Source: Ruminococcus sp.
Lineage (GTDB): Bacteria; Bacillota; Clostridia; Oscillospirales; Acutalibacteraceae
Reading direction: 5' to 3'
Assembly: GCA_017411835.1 (NCBI GenBank)
Contig: JAFQPG010000007.1
Location: 1-64,000, forward strand
DNA: 64,000 nt
Every line of letters starts with the position of its first letter. Position 1 is the stretch's first letter. Of this stretch, positions 32,171 to 41,252 are shown piece by piece. A model generated the notes under the pieces. That model made no database searches, had not been told where the DNA came from, and worked only from the letters and a program-made list of their open reading frames with translations. A program made the position numbers and the translations under genes.

Positions 32171-33544
32171 ATGAACTACGATAAATTGCTTGATAATATC
32201 AAAAAGATTCATTTTATAGGAATTGGCGGCTCGGGTATGTGTCCGCTTGCTGAAATTTTACATTCAGAGGGCTTTGAGCTTTCCGGCTCTGACTGTAACG
32301 AAAGCGATACTTTAGAGCGTATCAAAGGCTACGGTATTCCTGTATTTATGGGACATAAAGAAGAAAACATAACTGATCAGGAGCTTGTTGTTTACACCGC
32401 CGCCGTAAAGATGGATAACCCTGAGCTTGTAAAAGCGAAAGAGCTTAATATCCCTTGTATTGAGCGTAGTATTATGCTCGGTATTGTTACCCGCAGGTAC
32501 AACCGCTCTATTGCAGTATCCGGTACACACGGCAAAACCTCAACCACCGCGATGCTCTCACAGGTGCTCATCGGTTCGGGCTTTGACCCGTCCGCGATTA
32601 TCGGCGGTAAATTGCCGTTTATAGGCGGCAACTCATATGTTGGTCAAAGTGACATTATCGTGTGCGAGGCATGCGAATATGTCGACACCTTTTTAGAGCT
32701 TACCCCGTATATTTCTATCATACTTAACGTTGATGCCGACCACCTTGACTATTTCAAAGATTTAGACCACATCAAGCAGTCGTTTAATAAATTTGCTAAA
32801 CAGACAACAGGACTGCTCGTTTTAAACGGTGACGACGAAAACACAATCGATGCCGTAAAAGATGTTTCTTTAGAAAAAGTAACCTTTGGCTTTAATAATA
32901 CAAACGATTACTACGCTGAAAATTTAAAAACTCAGGGCGCTTACTCTACCTTTGATTTTTGCGCTAAAGGCGAAAAGCTGTGCGAAATTGAGCTTGTAGT
33001 CCCTGGTATGCACAATATCTACAACGCTCTTGCGGCAGCGGCTACTGCGGCGACTTTAGGCGCAACACCAAAGGAAATCGCAGAAAACCTGCACAAATTC
33101 ACAGGTGTTCACAGACGCTTTGAAATTTTAGGCAAGCCACAGGGCATCACCGTTGCTGACGATTTTGCTCACCACCCAACAGAGCTGACAACTACTCTTA
33201 ATGCCGCAATGAATATGGGCTTTAGAAAGGTATGGGCGATTTTCCAGCCACACACCTTCTCTCGTACAGCGATGCTACTCGACGATTTTGCAAAGGCACT
33301 TTCGATTCCTGACAAGGCTATTATCTCTGAAATTTTAGCAGTAAGAGAAACAAACACCTACAACATCTACAACACCGATTTAGGCGAAAAAATCGACGGT
33401 GCTTTATGCATTGACACCTTTGAAGATATAACAAAGTTTATCTGCGAAAACGCTCAAGACGGCGATTTGGTGCTGACTATGGGTGGCGGTAACGTTTATA
33501 TGTGCGCTAATATGATACTAAAAGCGCTTTCAAAAGAAGAATGA
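32171..33544 (+). CDS. murC: UDP-N-acetylmuramate--L-alanine ligase
   Basis: A 457-aa Mur ligase that adds L-Ala to UDP-MurNAc, the first peptide step of peptidoglycan synthesis. N-terminal UDP-binding IHFIGIGGSGMCPLAEIL (about 13-30), ATP loop SGTHGKTSTT (about 117-126), central NVDADHLDYFK, and the C-terminal domain with HRRFEILG and DDFAHHPTE. Start at 32171 follows GAGGGG; the frame opens five codons earlier without support. Monocistronic, divergent from the rRNA methyltransferase. Confidence 0.96.
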   Translation: MNYDKLLDNIKKIHFIGIGGSGMCPLAEILHSEGFELSGSDCNESDTLERIKGYGIPVFMGHKEENITDQELVVYTAAVKMDNPELVKAKELNIPCIERSIMLGIVTRRYNRSIAVSGTHGKTSTTAMLSQVLIGSGFDPSAIIGGKLPFIGGNSYVGQSDIIVCEACEYVDTFLELTPYISIILNVDADHLDYFKDLDHIKQSFNKFAKQTTGLLVLNGDDENTIDAVKDVSLEKVTFGFNNTNDYYAENLKTQGAYSTFDFCAKGEKLCEIELVVPGMHNIYNALAAAATAATLGATPKEIAENLHKFTGVHRRFEILGKPQGITVADDFAHHPTELTTTLNAAMNMGFRKVWAIFQPHTFSRTAMLLDDFAKALSIPDKAIISEILAVRETNTYNIYNTDLGEKIDGALCIDTFEDITKFICENAQDGDLVLTMGGGNVYMCANMILKALSKEE

Positions 33545-33555
33545 TTTAAATAAAA

Positions 33556-33586
33556 AAGGCAGTCATACAGACTGCCTTTCTTTTTT
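33556..33586. terminator. Convergent terminator between murC and the HtrA-like gene
   Basis: GGCAGTC and GACTGCC (extended by A/T pairs) around a 5-nt loop, followed on the + strand by TTTCTTTTTT and on the minus strand by TTTTTTATTT. Confidence 0.85.
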
Positions 33587-33604
33587 ATTAATTTTTTTAT
33601 TTAA

Positions 33605-35167
33605 TTATGAAAACGGGTTAAAGATATCTTCTTGCGGTTTATTTGTAAACTGATTTTGCGGGATATACTCCCCGAGCTCAAGCTCGACATCTGCTGTGCG
33701 ACCATTACGCTCGATTTTAAATGTCACAACATCGCCGACTTTCTTTCCTTCAAGCGCCTTTTCAACATCAGATGATGTGGAAATCTCCTTGCCGTCTACC
33801 GACACAATTCTGTCGCCCTGCTGGACACCTGCTTTATATGCGGCTGAATCAAAGTCAACCGAATATACATAACAGCCGTCTTGTGAGTTTCCGTAGTAGT
33901 ACATCGAGTACATCGAGTTAGAAAGATCGATAAGCTGCATACCAACCGACACTCTGCCTCGTACATAGCCGTGCTCTTTTAAGTCGTCTAAAATATCAAT
34001 TACATCGTTAATAGGAATAGCAAAGCCTAAGCCCTCGATTTCTTCACCAGAAGATTTTGCGACAACGATACCGATTAATGCGCCCTGACCATCAAAAAGT
34101 CCACCGCCCGAGTTACCGGGATTTATAGCAGAGTCTGTCTGCAAAAGGCTCATTGTTTCGTCGTCGATTACAACATCTCTGTCAAGGGCTGAAATAATAC
34201 CGTCGGTTACCGTTCCGCCGAGCTGACCGAGCGGGTTACCGATTGCAACCGCTTTGTCGCCTACCTTTAATTTATCGGAGTCGCCAAAGTTTGCGGCTTT
34301 TAAATTTGTCGCATCGATTTTGAGTAATGCTACGTCAATAATGCTGTCAGTACCGACAAGCTTTGCTTCATAAGTAGTTTTATCTCTTAAGGTTACCGTG
34401 ATTGAAGAAGCACCGTCGATAACATGGTTATTGGTAACGATGTAGCCATCGCTGGAAATGATAACGCCCGAGCCTGCGCCTTGCGAAATATACTGACCGT
34501 AGAAAGAGTTTGTAGACATAACCTCGGTTGTAATTTCGACAACAGTATCAGCAACCTCGTCGGTAATCTGAGCGGTTGATTTGTCAGCAACTTTTTCTGC
34601 TGTTTCTTCGTCAATATCAACCTTGTTGATAATCATTGCACCGTTGCTTGATATTTCAGCGTCTGCTACCTTTTTATTTGTATAAAGCATTGCACCCGCA
34701 AAACCACACACGCAAGAAAGCAAAACAGACAGCACAAGAACAATCGCTACAACACCTGCAGAAATACTCTTCTTCTCTTTTTTCTTTTTTGGTGTTGTTG
34801 GTATCTGACTATACGGGTTTGTATATACACCGCCATTTTGCTGTTGGTATGGGTTTGAATACTCATTTGTATGTGGCTGTTGATATGAGCTGTTAAAGTG
34901 TGCACCCTGCTGTTTTGGTGCGCCCCATTGTGCACTGCTATAGCCGTTATTACTATATACATCAGAGTTTACTGTCGGTGCAGTTGTAAAAACAGTATCT
35001 ACAGGCTGTACACTTTCTTTATTAGCACTGCTTTCTTTAATATCAGCATTTAGATCATTTTGCTCATCAGCATTTGAGTAAACCTCATTGATTGCATCAT
35101 TCTGATTATCTCTTGAATCAGGGGTTTTGTTTTCTTCATTAAACATATCGTTATAATAATCGGACAT
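33605..35167 (-). CDS. HtrA/DegP-like membrane-anchored serine protease
   Basis: A 520-aa S1C protease. An unusually long cytoplasmic N-terminus (1-130), rich in Asn, Gln, Tyr and Pro, ends in KKKKEKK. A transmembrane helix (about 137-163) and the trypsin-like domain follow. The catalytic triad is His248 (TNNHVID), Asp279 (IIDVALLKID) and Ser353 (PGNSGGG). A C-terminal PDZ domain covers about 400-500. Degrades or refolds damaged proteins outside the membrane. Start at 35167 follows AGGAGGG. Confidence 0.92.
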   Translation of the reverse strand: MSDYYNDMFNEENKTPDSRDNQNDAINEVYSNADEQNDLNADIKESSANKESVQPVDTVFTTAPTVNSDVYSNNGYSSAQWGAPKQQGAHFNSSYQQPHTNEYSNPYQQQNGGVYTNPYSQIPTTPKKKKEKKSISAGVVAIVLVLSVLLSCVCGFAGAMLYTNKKVADAEISSNGAMIINKVDIDEETAEKVADKSTAQITDEVADTVVEITTEVMSTNSFYGQYISQGAGSGVIISSDGYIVTNNHVIDGASSITVTLRDKTTYEAKLVGTDSIIDVALLKIDATNLKAANFGDSDKLKVGDKAVAIGNPLGQLGGTVTDGIISALDRDVVIDDETMSLLQTDSAINPGNSGGGLFDGQGALIGIVVAKSSGEEIEGLGFAIPINDVIDILDDLKEHGYVRGRVSVGMQLIDLSNSMYSMYYYGNSQDGCYVYSVDFDSAAYKAGVQQGDRIVSVDGKEISTSSDVEKALEGKKVGDVVTFKIERNGRTADVELELGEYIPQNQFTNKPQEDIFNPFS

Positions 35168-35304
35168 AATATCCCTCCTATAAATTTTGAATATATCAGA
35201 GATTTTGTGATAATACAATATTAATTATATATCGATGTATTGATTATATGAAGTAGTGTTGACAGAATTATGATAAAAAATTTAACAATTTTTGAACATA
35301 AAAT

Positions 35305-35328
35305 GAGCCTTCCGTGAACGGAAGGCTC
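35305..35328 (-). terminator. Terminator of the NSS transporter gene
   Basis: GAGCCTTCCG and CGGAAGGCTC form a perfect 10-bp stem with a TGAA loop. TTTTATG follows on the minus strand. Begins 6 bp past the stop codon. Confidence 0.88.
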
Positions 35329-35333
35329 TGCTT

Positions 35334-36707
35334 TTAGAATTTAACAAACTGCAGTACAAACACCGCAAGAATAATAAGCGGAAGTACAAACTGCATATAT
35401 GGCACTACCCATTTAGGGAATTTTGCACCCTTACCGGTGTTAACCTCTTCAAAGAAGTTTTTAGAGCCCCAACCAAAGCGCCAAGTACAGAAAGTAACAT
35501 ATACAATGCTACCGATAGGGAGCAACCATTTTGAAACGATAGTGTCCTCTAAGTCCATAAACACCTGACCGAACACCTTGATATCTGCCCATACATTGTT
35601 TGACAAAATAGCAGGCAAGCAAAGCACAGCCAGAAGTGCAATATTGATAAGACAAACTGTCCATCTCTTAAGCTTTGTAAGCTCAAGCCAGAAAGATACG
35701 ATGTTTTCAAATACCGCGATTACAGTAGAAAATGCGGCAAAAATCATAAACAGGAAGAAAAGTGTGCCCACAAACTGTCCGCCCGGCATCTGGTTGAAGA
35801 TGGACGAAAGGGTTGTGAACAAAAAGCCTGCACTTACTGAATTTGCATCAGCGGTAACGCCATTGTTGTAAGTAAAGCAAGCAGGGAACACAATCAAACC
35901 TGACATAATCGCAACGAAGGTATCAAGACCGATAATAGTAACAGCCTCGCCCAAAAGTCTGCGTTCTTTTCCGATATAGCTACCAAAAATCGCAACAGAG
36001 CCGATACCGACAGAAAGAGTAAAGAACGCCTGTCCCATAGCAGCAGAAACAACCTTGCCAATACCCGCTTGCTTCATATTTGTAAAGCTAGGGATAAGGT
36101 AAAACTGAAGTCCCTGTGCCGCATTTGACAAGGTGCAGGAATAAACAGCAAGACCTACAAGCAGCGCAAGCAAAGCTACCATCATAACCTTTGTTACGCG
36201 CTCAACGCCCTTTTGCAGTCCAAGCGCACAAACACCAAAGCAAACAACGATAACGCCGAAGGTCGCTAAAATATTAAGCTCAGTGTTAGTGACTATACCG
36301 CCGAAAACATCACCGAGCGCAGAAGCGTCCGTGATGCCGTTCATTGAGCCGGAAATATACTTATAAAAATAAATAACCATCCAGCAGGAAATTGTGCAGT
36401 AGAACATCATAAGCAGGTAGTTACCCCCAACACCCGCATATTTCATCAAATGCCATTTCTGCTTTGGTTTTTCAAGCACATCAAATGATGTAGCAATACT
36501 ACGCTGACTTGCACGACCGACAGCAAGCTCTGCCATCATAACAGGTAAGCCAAGCATAATAAGAAAAATAATATACATCAAAACAAACGCCGCACCGCCG
36601 TATGCACCCGTAATAATCGGGAAACGATAAACGTTACCGAGTCCGATTGCACATCCGGCAGAAATCAAAATAAAGCCCAAACGTGAGCCAAGTCGTTCTC
36701 TCTCCAT
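35334..36707 (-). CDS. Sodium-dependent transporter, NSS (SLC6) family
   Basis: A 457-aa integral membrane symporter with about 11 helices. The signature at the start of TM1 is GFILISAGCAIGLGNVYRFP (unwound Na+/substrate site), and GGAAFVLMYIIFLIMLGLPVMMAELAVGR follows. Eleven helices and the short C-terminus are typical of bacterial Tyt1/MhsT-type amino-acid transporters. Substrate not predictable. Monocistronic, with its own terminator and AAAGAGGT site. Confidence 0.92.
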   Translation of the reverse strand: MERERLGSRLGFILISAGCAIGLGNVYRFPIITGAYGGAAFVLMYIIFLIMLGLPVMMAELAVGRASQRSIATSFDVLEKPKQKWHLMKYAGVGGNYLLMMFYCTISCWMVIYFYKYISGSMNGITDASALGDVFGGIVTNTELNILATFGVIVVCFGVCALGLQKGVERVTKVMMVALLALLVGLAVYSCTLSNAAQGLQFYLIPSFTNMKQAGIGKVVSAAMGQAFFTLSVGIGSVAIFGSYIGKERRLLGEAVTIIGLDTFVAIMSGLIVFPACFTYNNGVTADANSVSAGFLFTTLSSIFNQMPGGQFVGTLFFLFMIFAAFSTVIAVFENIVSFWLELTKLKRWTVCLINIALLAVLCLPAILSNNVWADIKVFGQVFMDLEDTIVSKWLLPIGSIVYVTFCTWRFGWGSKNFFEEVNTGKGAKFPKWVVPYMQFVLPLIILAVFVLQFVKF

Positions 36708-36772
36708 AACATACCTCTTTTAAAAAATATTAACATAACTATACCAAAAACAAACCCAAACGGTCAAGCACT

Positions 36773-37834
36773 TTACACAAACATCATGTCAATTACATTA
36801 ATATTGATTTCATTTTCAAACTTTTGCTCAAGCAAAAAGCCGTTTTCTACCAAATCTGATGACACATAAAGCTCAGTTTTATCTGCGTTTAGCATAATAA
36901 AGCTGTACATCTGACCGCTTTTATTTTTATGAGTTTTTAAGTAATCAAGCGTTTTGTCAACGCCCATCACATAAAACGCTGTAGACAACGCGTCGTTTTC
37001 CACCCCATCGTTACCGATAACAGTAACCGACGAAATGTCGCTTTGTGACGGCTTGCCTGTATATGGACTTATAATATGGTGATATTTTTCACCGTTTTCT
37101 TCAAAAAAGCGTTGATACGCACCGCTTGTTACCGTGAAAGGGGTTTTCGTCTTAAAGGTTGCAAAAACCTCGCTTGTATCAGGATATTCAACCCCCAGCG
37201 TAAAATCATCAGAGTCGCTATTATTCGAATAAAGAATAATCATACCACCGAGGTTTATAAGCCCTCTTTCAACATTTTGCTCTTTGAGAATCGAGTAAAA
37301 GCGGTTGCCGATATATCCTTTTGCGATACCGCCCAAATCGATACTCATACCTTTTTTAAGGGTAACAAGATTTTCATCTACATTTATATCTTTATAATTT
37401 ACATACTGTAATGCGTCATCTATTTCTATTTTTGTCGGCACTTTGTAGTCTTTAGAATCAAAGCCCCAAAGCTTTACGAGCGGGTAGACGGAAATATCAA
37501 AAGCGCCGTCGCAACTTTTCGAAATTTCACAAGCTGATTTTATAAGCTTAGCAGTTTCATTTTGTACCAAAACAGGCTTAGAGTCAGAATGGTTAATTTT
37601 ATAGACATCAGAATTTTTGTCGGTTGCGCTCAAAAGCTTTTCAAGTCGCTTAATTTCGTCCTTACATTTTTCTACGGTAGCGTCCGCTTTTTCTTTATCG
37701 CTATCGCTTACTTTGAAGGTGATTATGGTATCAAGCGCAAACATCTCGTCGCTTTTTTCGTAAGTGCGGGCACAAGAGCAAAGCAAAAGCAAAACAAAAA
37801 CTACGCATAAAAAAATACTGCATATTCTTTTCAT
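36773..37834 (-). CDS. apbE: FAD:protein FMN transferase, ApbE lipoprotein
   Basis: A 353-aa exported lipoprotein (lipobox LCSC, Cys21) that attaches FMN from FAD to Ser/Thr of flavoproteins such as the NqrC/RnfG type. Seen: AFDISVYPLVKLWGF, the FAD site SIDLGGIAKGYIG, LINLGGMI and HHIISPYTGKP, ending with DALSTAFYVMG. No rnf/nqr target genes are in the window. Overlaps the GNAT gene stop by 4 bp. Confidence 0.93.
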   Translation of the reverse strand: MKRICSIFLCVVFVLLLLCSCARTYEKSDEMFALDTIITFKVSDSDKEKADATVEKCKDEIKRLEKLLSATDKNSDVYKINHSDSKPVLVQNETAKLIKSACEISKSCDGAFDISVYPLVKLWGFDSKDYKVPTKIEIDDALQYVNYKDINVDENLVTLKKGMSIDLGGIAKGYIGNRFYSILKEQNVERGLINLGGMIILYSNNSDSDDFTLGVEYPDTSEVFATFKTKTPFTVTSGAYQRFFEENGEKYHHIISPYTGKPSQSDISSVTVIGNDGVENDALSTAFYVMGVDKTLDYLKTHKNKSGQMYSFIMLNADKTELYVSSDLVENGFLLEQKFENEININVIDMMFV

Positions 37835-38301
37835 ATGCCTTCTCCTTTTTCAAAGCACTCTTTGTTGTGCTTATCAATCACCATCTGCATATACGGCAAA
37901 GCTTCAAAACCCATTTGCTCATACAAACGCTTTGCTTTCTCGTTGTCTAGTTCTACCTCGAGTCTATATCTTGCAGCAGGGATATTTTTGAATAAAAACT
38001 CGAAAAACTTCTTGCCTATCCCCTTGTTTCTGTATTTTTCATCAACGTAGATTTCTTCAAGCGTTATCGAGATACCGCCTGCTTCCTGCGAAAAGGTTTT
38101 TGATAAAGACGCAAAACCGCAAGGCACACCATCATACTCAAAAATGTAGCAGAAAGCGTACTCATCGCTACGCATAAATTCATCAAAAGCAAGCTTGTAG
38201 TTTTCTTTTGGAATCGGTGCATTTACTACATCAGATGAGTAAAATTTATCAATATAGTCGTAGTAAAGCTCGCGGTCGTTTTCTGTAATTTTTCGTATCA
38301 T
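37831..38301 (-). CDS. GNAT family N-acetyltransferase
   Basis: A 156-aa acetyltransferase. GNAT core seen: PCGFASLSKTF, then LEEIYVDEKYRNKGIGKKFFEFLF (acetyl-CoA loop RNKGIG) and RLEVELDNEKAKRLYEQMGFEAL. Substrate unknown. Start at 38301 has a weak GGAGCGTGA site; an ATG 19 codons upstream lacks one. Precedes apbE with a 4-bp overlap. Confidence 0.88.
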   Translation of the reverse strand: MIRKITENDRELYYDYIDKFYSSDVVNAPIPKENYKLAFDEFMRSDEYAFCYIFEYDGVPCGFASLSKTFSQEAGGISITLEEIYVDEKYRNKGIGKKFFEFLFKNIPAARYRLEVELDNEKAKRLYEQMGFEALPYMQMVIDKHNKECFEKGEGI

Positions 38302-38467
38302 TTTATCACGCTCCAACGCTATTTTAACACATATATAAATAAAATAAAAGTACAACATTTAACGCATTTTGCTCTTGTAGAGCTGATATATTTATGGTAA
38401 AATAATTGTGTATGCAATGCTTTTTTGATACATAAAAAACTATTATGACATATTTAAAGGTGAAAAA

Positions 38468-38932
38468 ATGAAAAAACTACTTACTGTTACTTTGATTATT
38501 ATGCTGTGTGTACTGTGCACCTCTTGCGCTTTTACTACAACACAGGAGCCTACAGAGGATATCTCTACCCATACAATTCCGCCGACACAAGATCAGACCG
38601 TTGCTGAGGAATGGGCTGAAATCGACTGCGACATCAAACTTTTAGACGCTGATGGCAATACAGTAGTCGGCTTTGATGATTTTGAAACCTTCACGCTTTC
38701 GGGCACAAACGACGATGATAGCTGTATCAAAGTAAAGCTTAGCGAAACTGCAACGCAAATGCTTTGTAGTTTACCAGAACCTACTCAGCTTTACATCTAC
38801 ATATCTGACGAGAAAATCGCGCCTGTCAACATCGACCCCGCTACCTTTAACGGTGAGATTGCTTTTGGTAGTGATTTGAGCTTTGACAAACTGTGCGAGC
38901 TTGCTACCGCTATAAGAGGTCTTTTTAACTGA
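38468..38932 (+). CDS. Putative lipoprotein, unknown
   Basis: A 154-aa exported protein with signal peptide and Cys20 as the likely lipidated residue (CTSC), a Thr/Pro/Gln-rich linker (22-45), and a domain (about 48-154) with IDCDIKLLDADGNTVVGFDDFETFTLSG and KVKLSETATQML. The fold looks like a beta-rich substrate-binding module; no family recognised. RBS AAAGGTG. Followed 28 bp later by the O-antigen-ligase-like gene. Confidence 0.7.
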   Translation: MKKLLTVTLIIMLCVLCTSCAFTTTQEPTEDISTHTIPPTQDQTVAEEWAEIDCDIKLLDADGNTVVGFDDFETFTLSGTNDDDSCIKVKLSETATQMLCSLPEPTQLYIYISDEKIAPVNIDPATFNGEIAFGSDLSFDKLCELATAIRGLFN

Positions 38933-38960
38933 ACATAAAACTCAAACCTGAGGTTTTTAT

Positions 38961-40553
38961 ATGACAAATTCTAATGTGACTATTGAGAAAAAGTCTACAT
39001 ACAATATGCGAAATGCGATAGTAAACTACTATCTGTTTGTTATGTTCACCTTTTTCGAATTTTTTTTGACAAATCAATATGCAAGAGCAAGAACAGATAA
39101 ATTCATTCTATTTATCTGTCTTACATCTGCTTTGGTAATCGCAGTAATCGGTATATCTATCGCATACGCCGGCGAGAAAAAAGCTCAGGCAGAAAACATA
39201 GTTGTCGAGCAAAAACCGTTTTTTAAGTTTTCTTTAACCGACTATGCTTTTCTGAGTTTCTTATTCTGCGCAGTAATTTCTACTCTTATAAGCGACTACA
39301 AGCTTGACTCGCTTTTGGGTAGTGCAGGCAGAGATAACGGACTTGTACTGCTACTTTTATACACCGCAGTCTACTTTATCATTTCAAGATTTTACTACTT
39401 TAAAAACTACGTGCTTTGTGCATTTTTAGTTTTCGGTTGTATCATCTCTTTACTTGCGATTTTGCACTTTTTCTACATCGACCCTATCGGTATTATGAAC
39501 GGATATTCGCATGATGTTGTCGTAGACTTTGGTACAACCATCGGTAACAAAAACACGATAGCAAGCTATATGTGTATTTTCCTGCCATTTTCGATTATGA
39601 TGTTTGTTGTGCAGAAAAACCGCTCGGTGCTTGTACTTTCTGCTATATCCATTGCGTTTGCTTACTGTGGCTTACTTGTTGCAGGTTCAAACAGCGGATA
39701 TATCGGTCTTTTTGCGATGCTGTTCTTTATGCTACTTGTTTGTATAAGAAAGCTTCATCTACTCAAAAAGCTGATGCTCGCGCTTTCTGTTATGTTTTTG
39801 TCGGGCTTGTTGCTACGACTTTTCTCGCTTGTTATGGACGACAACTCCAAAGGCTTCGAGCAAATCGGAAAAGCACTCGTATATAGCAACTACACTTATA
39901 TATTAATCGGTGCACTTGTTTTAATTACCGCTATTCTTTTATTTATTCCTGAAAAAGCACAGGATAAATGGCCGAAAAACACGCTGTCTGCGATTGTCAT
40001 TTTATTTGGTTGTTTCGCGCTTTGTGTTTGTTCGTATATGTTTTATAAATACACCTTTGTCGACACTACCTCCGACATCGGTGCACTTTCACAGATTTTC
40101 CGCTTTAACGACAGATGGGGTACTCACCGAGGCTTTATGTGGATAAACGGTGTAAAAGATTTCTTTAATTTTGATTTTGCACACATTCTTTTTGGAAGCG
40201 GTTGCGACACCTTCTACCACGTTTTTGAGCCTCATTTTGCAGAGCTTTTTACCCGCTTTGGCAACAGCTCTACCGACTGCATACACTCTGAGTATTTAAA
40301 CTACCTTATAACGCAGGGTGTACTCGGACTTTTGTCGTACCTTACGATTATTATTTCCACGATTATAAGAGCACTTAAAACCTCACGCAAAAACCCTCTT
40401 GTGCTTGTATTTGTTTTCCCTGTTATCGCTTACTGTGCACAAGCAATCGTAAATATCTACCAACCGATTACAACCCCGTTTTTGATTATATTCATCGCTT
40501 TAAGCGAATGCTTATCAAGAGAATCAAATTCAGTTAATATAATAAGCGACTAA
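38961..40553 (+). CDS. O-antigen ligase-like polymerase, multi-pass membrane protein
   Basis: A 530-aa protein with roughly 12-13 hydrophobic helices and a large extracellular loop around 350-430 (RFNDRWGTHRGFMWINGVKDFF). The arrangement GTTIGNKNTIASYMCIFLPFSIMM and RGFMWINGVKDF...HSEYLNYLITQGVLGLL is the Wzy_C/WaaL family pattern. In a Gram-positive host it probably joins or polymerises surface polysaccharide. It has no glycosyltransferase neighbours here. Confidence 0.82.
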   Translation: MTNSNVTIEKKSTYNMRNAIVNYYLFVMFTFFEFFLTNQYARARTDKFILFICLTSALVIAVIGISIAYAGEKKAQAENIVVEQKPFFKFSLTDYAFLSFLFCAVISTLISDYKLDSLLGSAGRDNGLVLLLLYTAVYFIISRFYYFKNYVLCAFLVFGCIISLLAILHFFYIDPIGIMNGYSHDVVVDFGTTIGNKNTIASYMCIFLPFSIMMFVVQKNRSVLVLSAISIAFAYCGLLVAGSNSGYIGLFAMLFFMLLVCIRKLHLLKKLMLALSVMFLSGLLLRLFSLVMDDNSKGFEQIGKALVYSNYTYILIGALVLITAILLFIPEKAQDKWPKNTLSAIVILFGCFALCVCSYMFYKYTFVDTTSDIGALSQIFRFNDRWGTHRGFMWINGVKDFFNFDFAHILFGSGCDTFYHVFEPHFAELFTRFGNSSTDCIHSEYLNYLITQGVLGLLSYLTIIISTIIRALKTSRKNPLVLVFVFPVIAYCAQAIVNIYQPITTPFLIIFIALSECLSRESNSVNIISD

Positions 40554-40568
40554 AAAGCACACATAAAA

Positions 40569-40597
40569 AGCCAACTCTTTATGAGTTGGCTTTTTTT
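40569..40597. terminator. Convergent terminator
   Basis: AGCCAACTC and GAGTTGGCT form a perfect 9-bp stem, followed by a T-run on the + strand and by TTTTTATG on the minus strand. Serves the O-antigen-ligase-like gene and the alr-to-DUF896 block. Confidence 0.87.
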
Positions 40598-40814
40598 ATT
40601 TCTTATTCTTTTTTTGTAACTGTGTAAGCGGGATTACCGTTCCATCAGGAAGTTTTACGTCAACATTAGAAAGCTGAGTTTTGAATTTGCTTCTAAACTG
40701 TACTCGGTACTCTTCTCTAAGCTTTTGCTGGAGCTCTTTTTCTTCTTTTGTAAGTCCCTGCTCCTTTTCTTTTTTTGCAAGTGCGTTTATCTTTACAAGT
40801 AAATCTTCAGTCAT
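40596..40814 (-). CDS. DUF896 (YnzC/UPF0291) family protein
   Basis: A 72-aa cytoplasmic protein with the DUF896 helical hairpin: INALAKKEKEQGLTKEEKELQQKLREEYRVQFR. Lys-rich C-terminus. Function not settled; in Bacillus YnzC is in the SOS-linked yneA operon, but here it ends a different operon, 10 bp after ruvX. Confidence 0.9.
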   Translation of the reverse strand: MTEDLLVKINALAKKEKEQGLTKEEKELQQKLREEYRVQFRSKFKTQLSNVDVKLPDGTVIPLTQLQKKNKK

Positions 40815-40824
40815 ATTATCCCTC

Positions 40825-41235
40825 TTATCTGTTTTTATCTAAATAGTCCTGCAATATAATAGACGCCGCTACTATATCGACCTGTGCTTTACGCTTTTTG
40901 CCCTTTACGTCGCGGTTGCTTAAATAATTGTGCGCTGTAATGGTCGTGCCTCTCTCGTCCTGCATAACCGTTTTTATGCCTGTAACTTCATTAAGCTTGC
41001 TCGCAAACTCTCGCGCCGACTTTGCGCTGTCGCCCTCGCTACCGTCCATATTTTTCGGAAGCCCGACGACTACGAGCTCTGCTTTATTTTCTTTTACTGC
41101 GACTGCTACCTTTTCTAAAATTTTAGCAGGACTTTTTTCTTCTATCATCATAAGCGGTGATGCTAAGAAGCCTGTTTTATCGCTGATTGCAAGTCCGGTT
41201 CTGGCTTTGCCTAAATCAACAGAAATAATAATCAT
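40825..41235 (-). CDS. ruvX: Holliday junction resolvase-like protein RuvX/YqgF
   Basis: A 136-aa RNase H-fold protein. IISVDLGKARTGLAIS (Asp6), LVVVGLPKNMDGSEG, VMQDERGTTITAHNYL and KAQVDIVAASIILQDYL carry the acidic residues. Essential in several bacteria; linked to 16S rRNA 5' processing as well as junction cleavage. Between the transglutaminase-like and DUF896 genes. Confidence 0.93.
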   Translation of the reverse strand: MIIISVDLGKARTGLAISDKTGFLASPLMMIEEKSPAKILEKVAVAVKENKAELVVVGLPKNMDGSEGDSAKSAREFASKLNEVTGIKTVMQDERGTTITAHNYLSNRDVKGKKRKAQVDIVAASIILQDYLDKNR

Positions 41236-41252
41236 ACTTTTCTCCTGTAGGT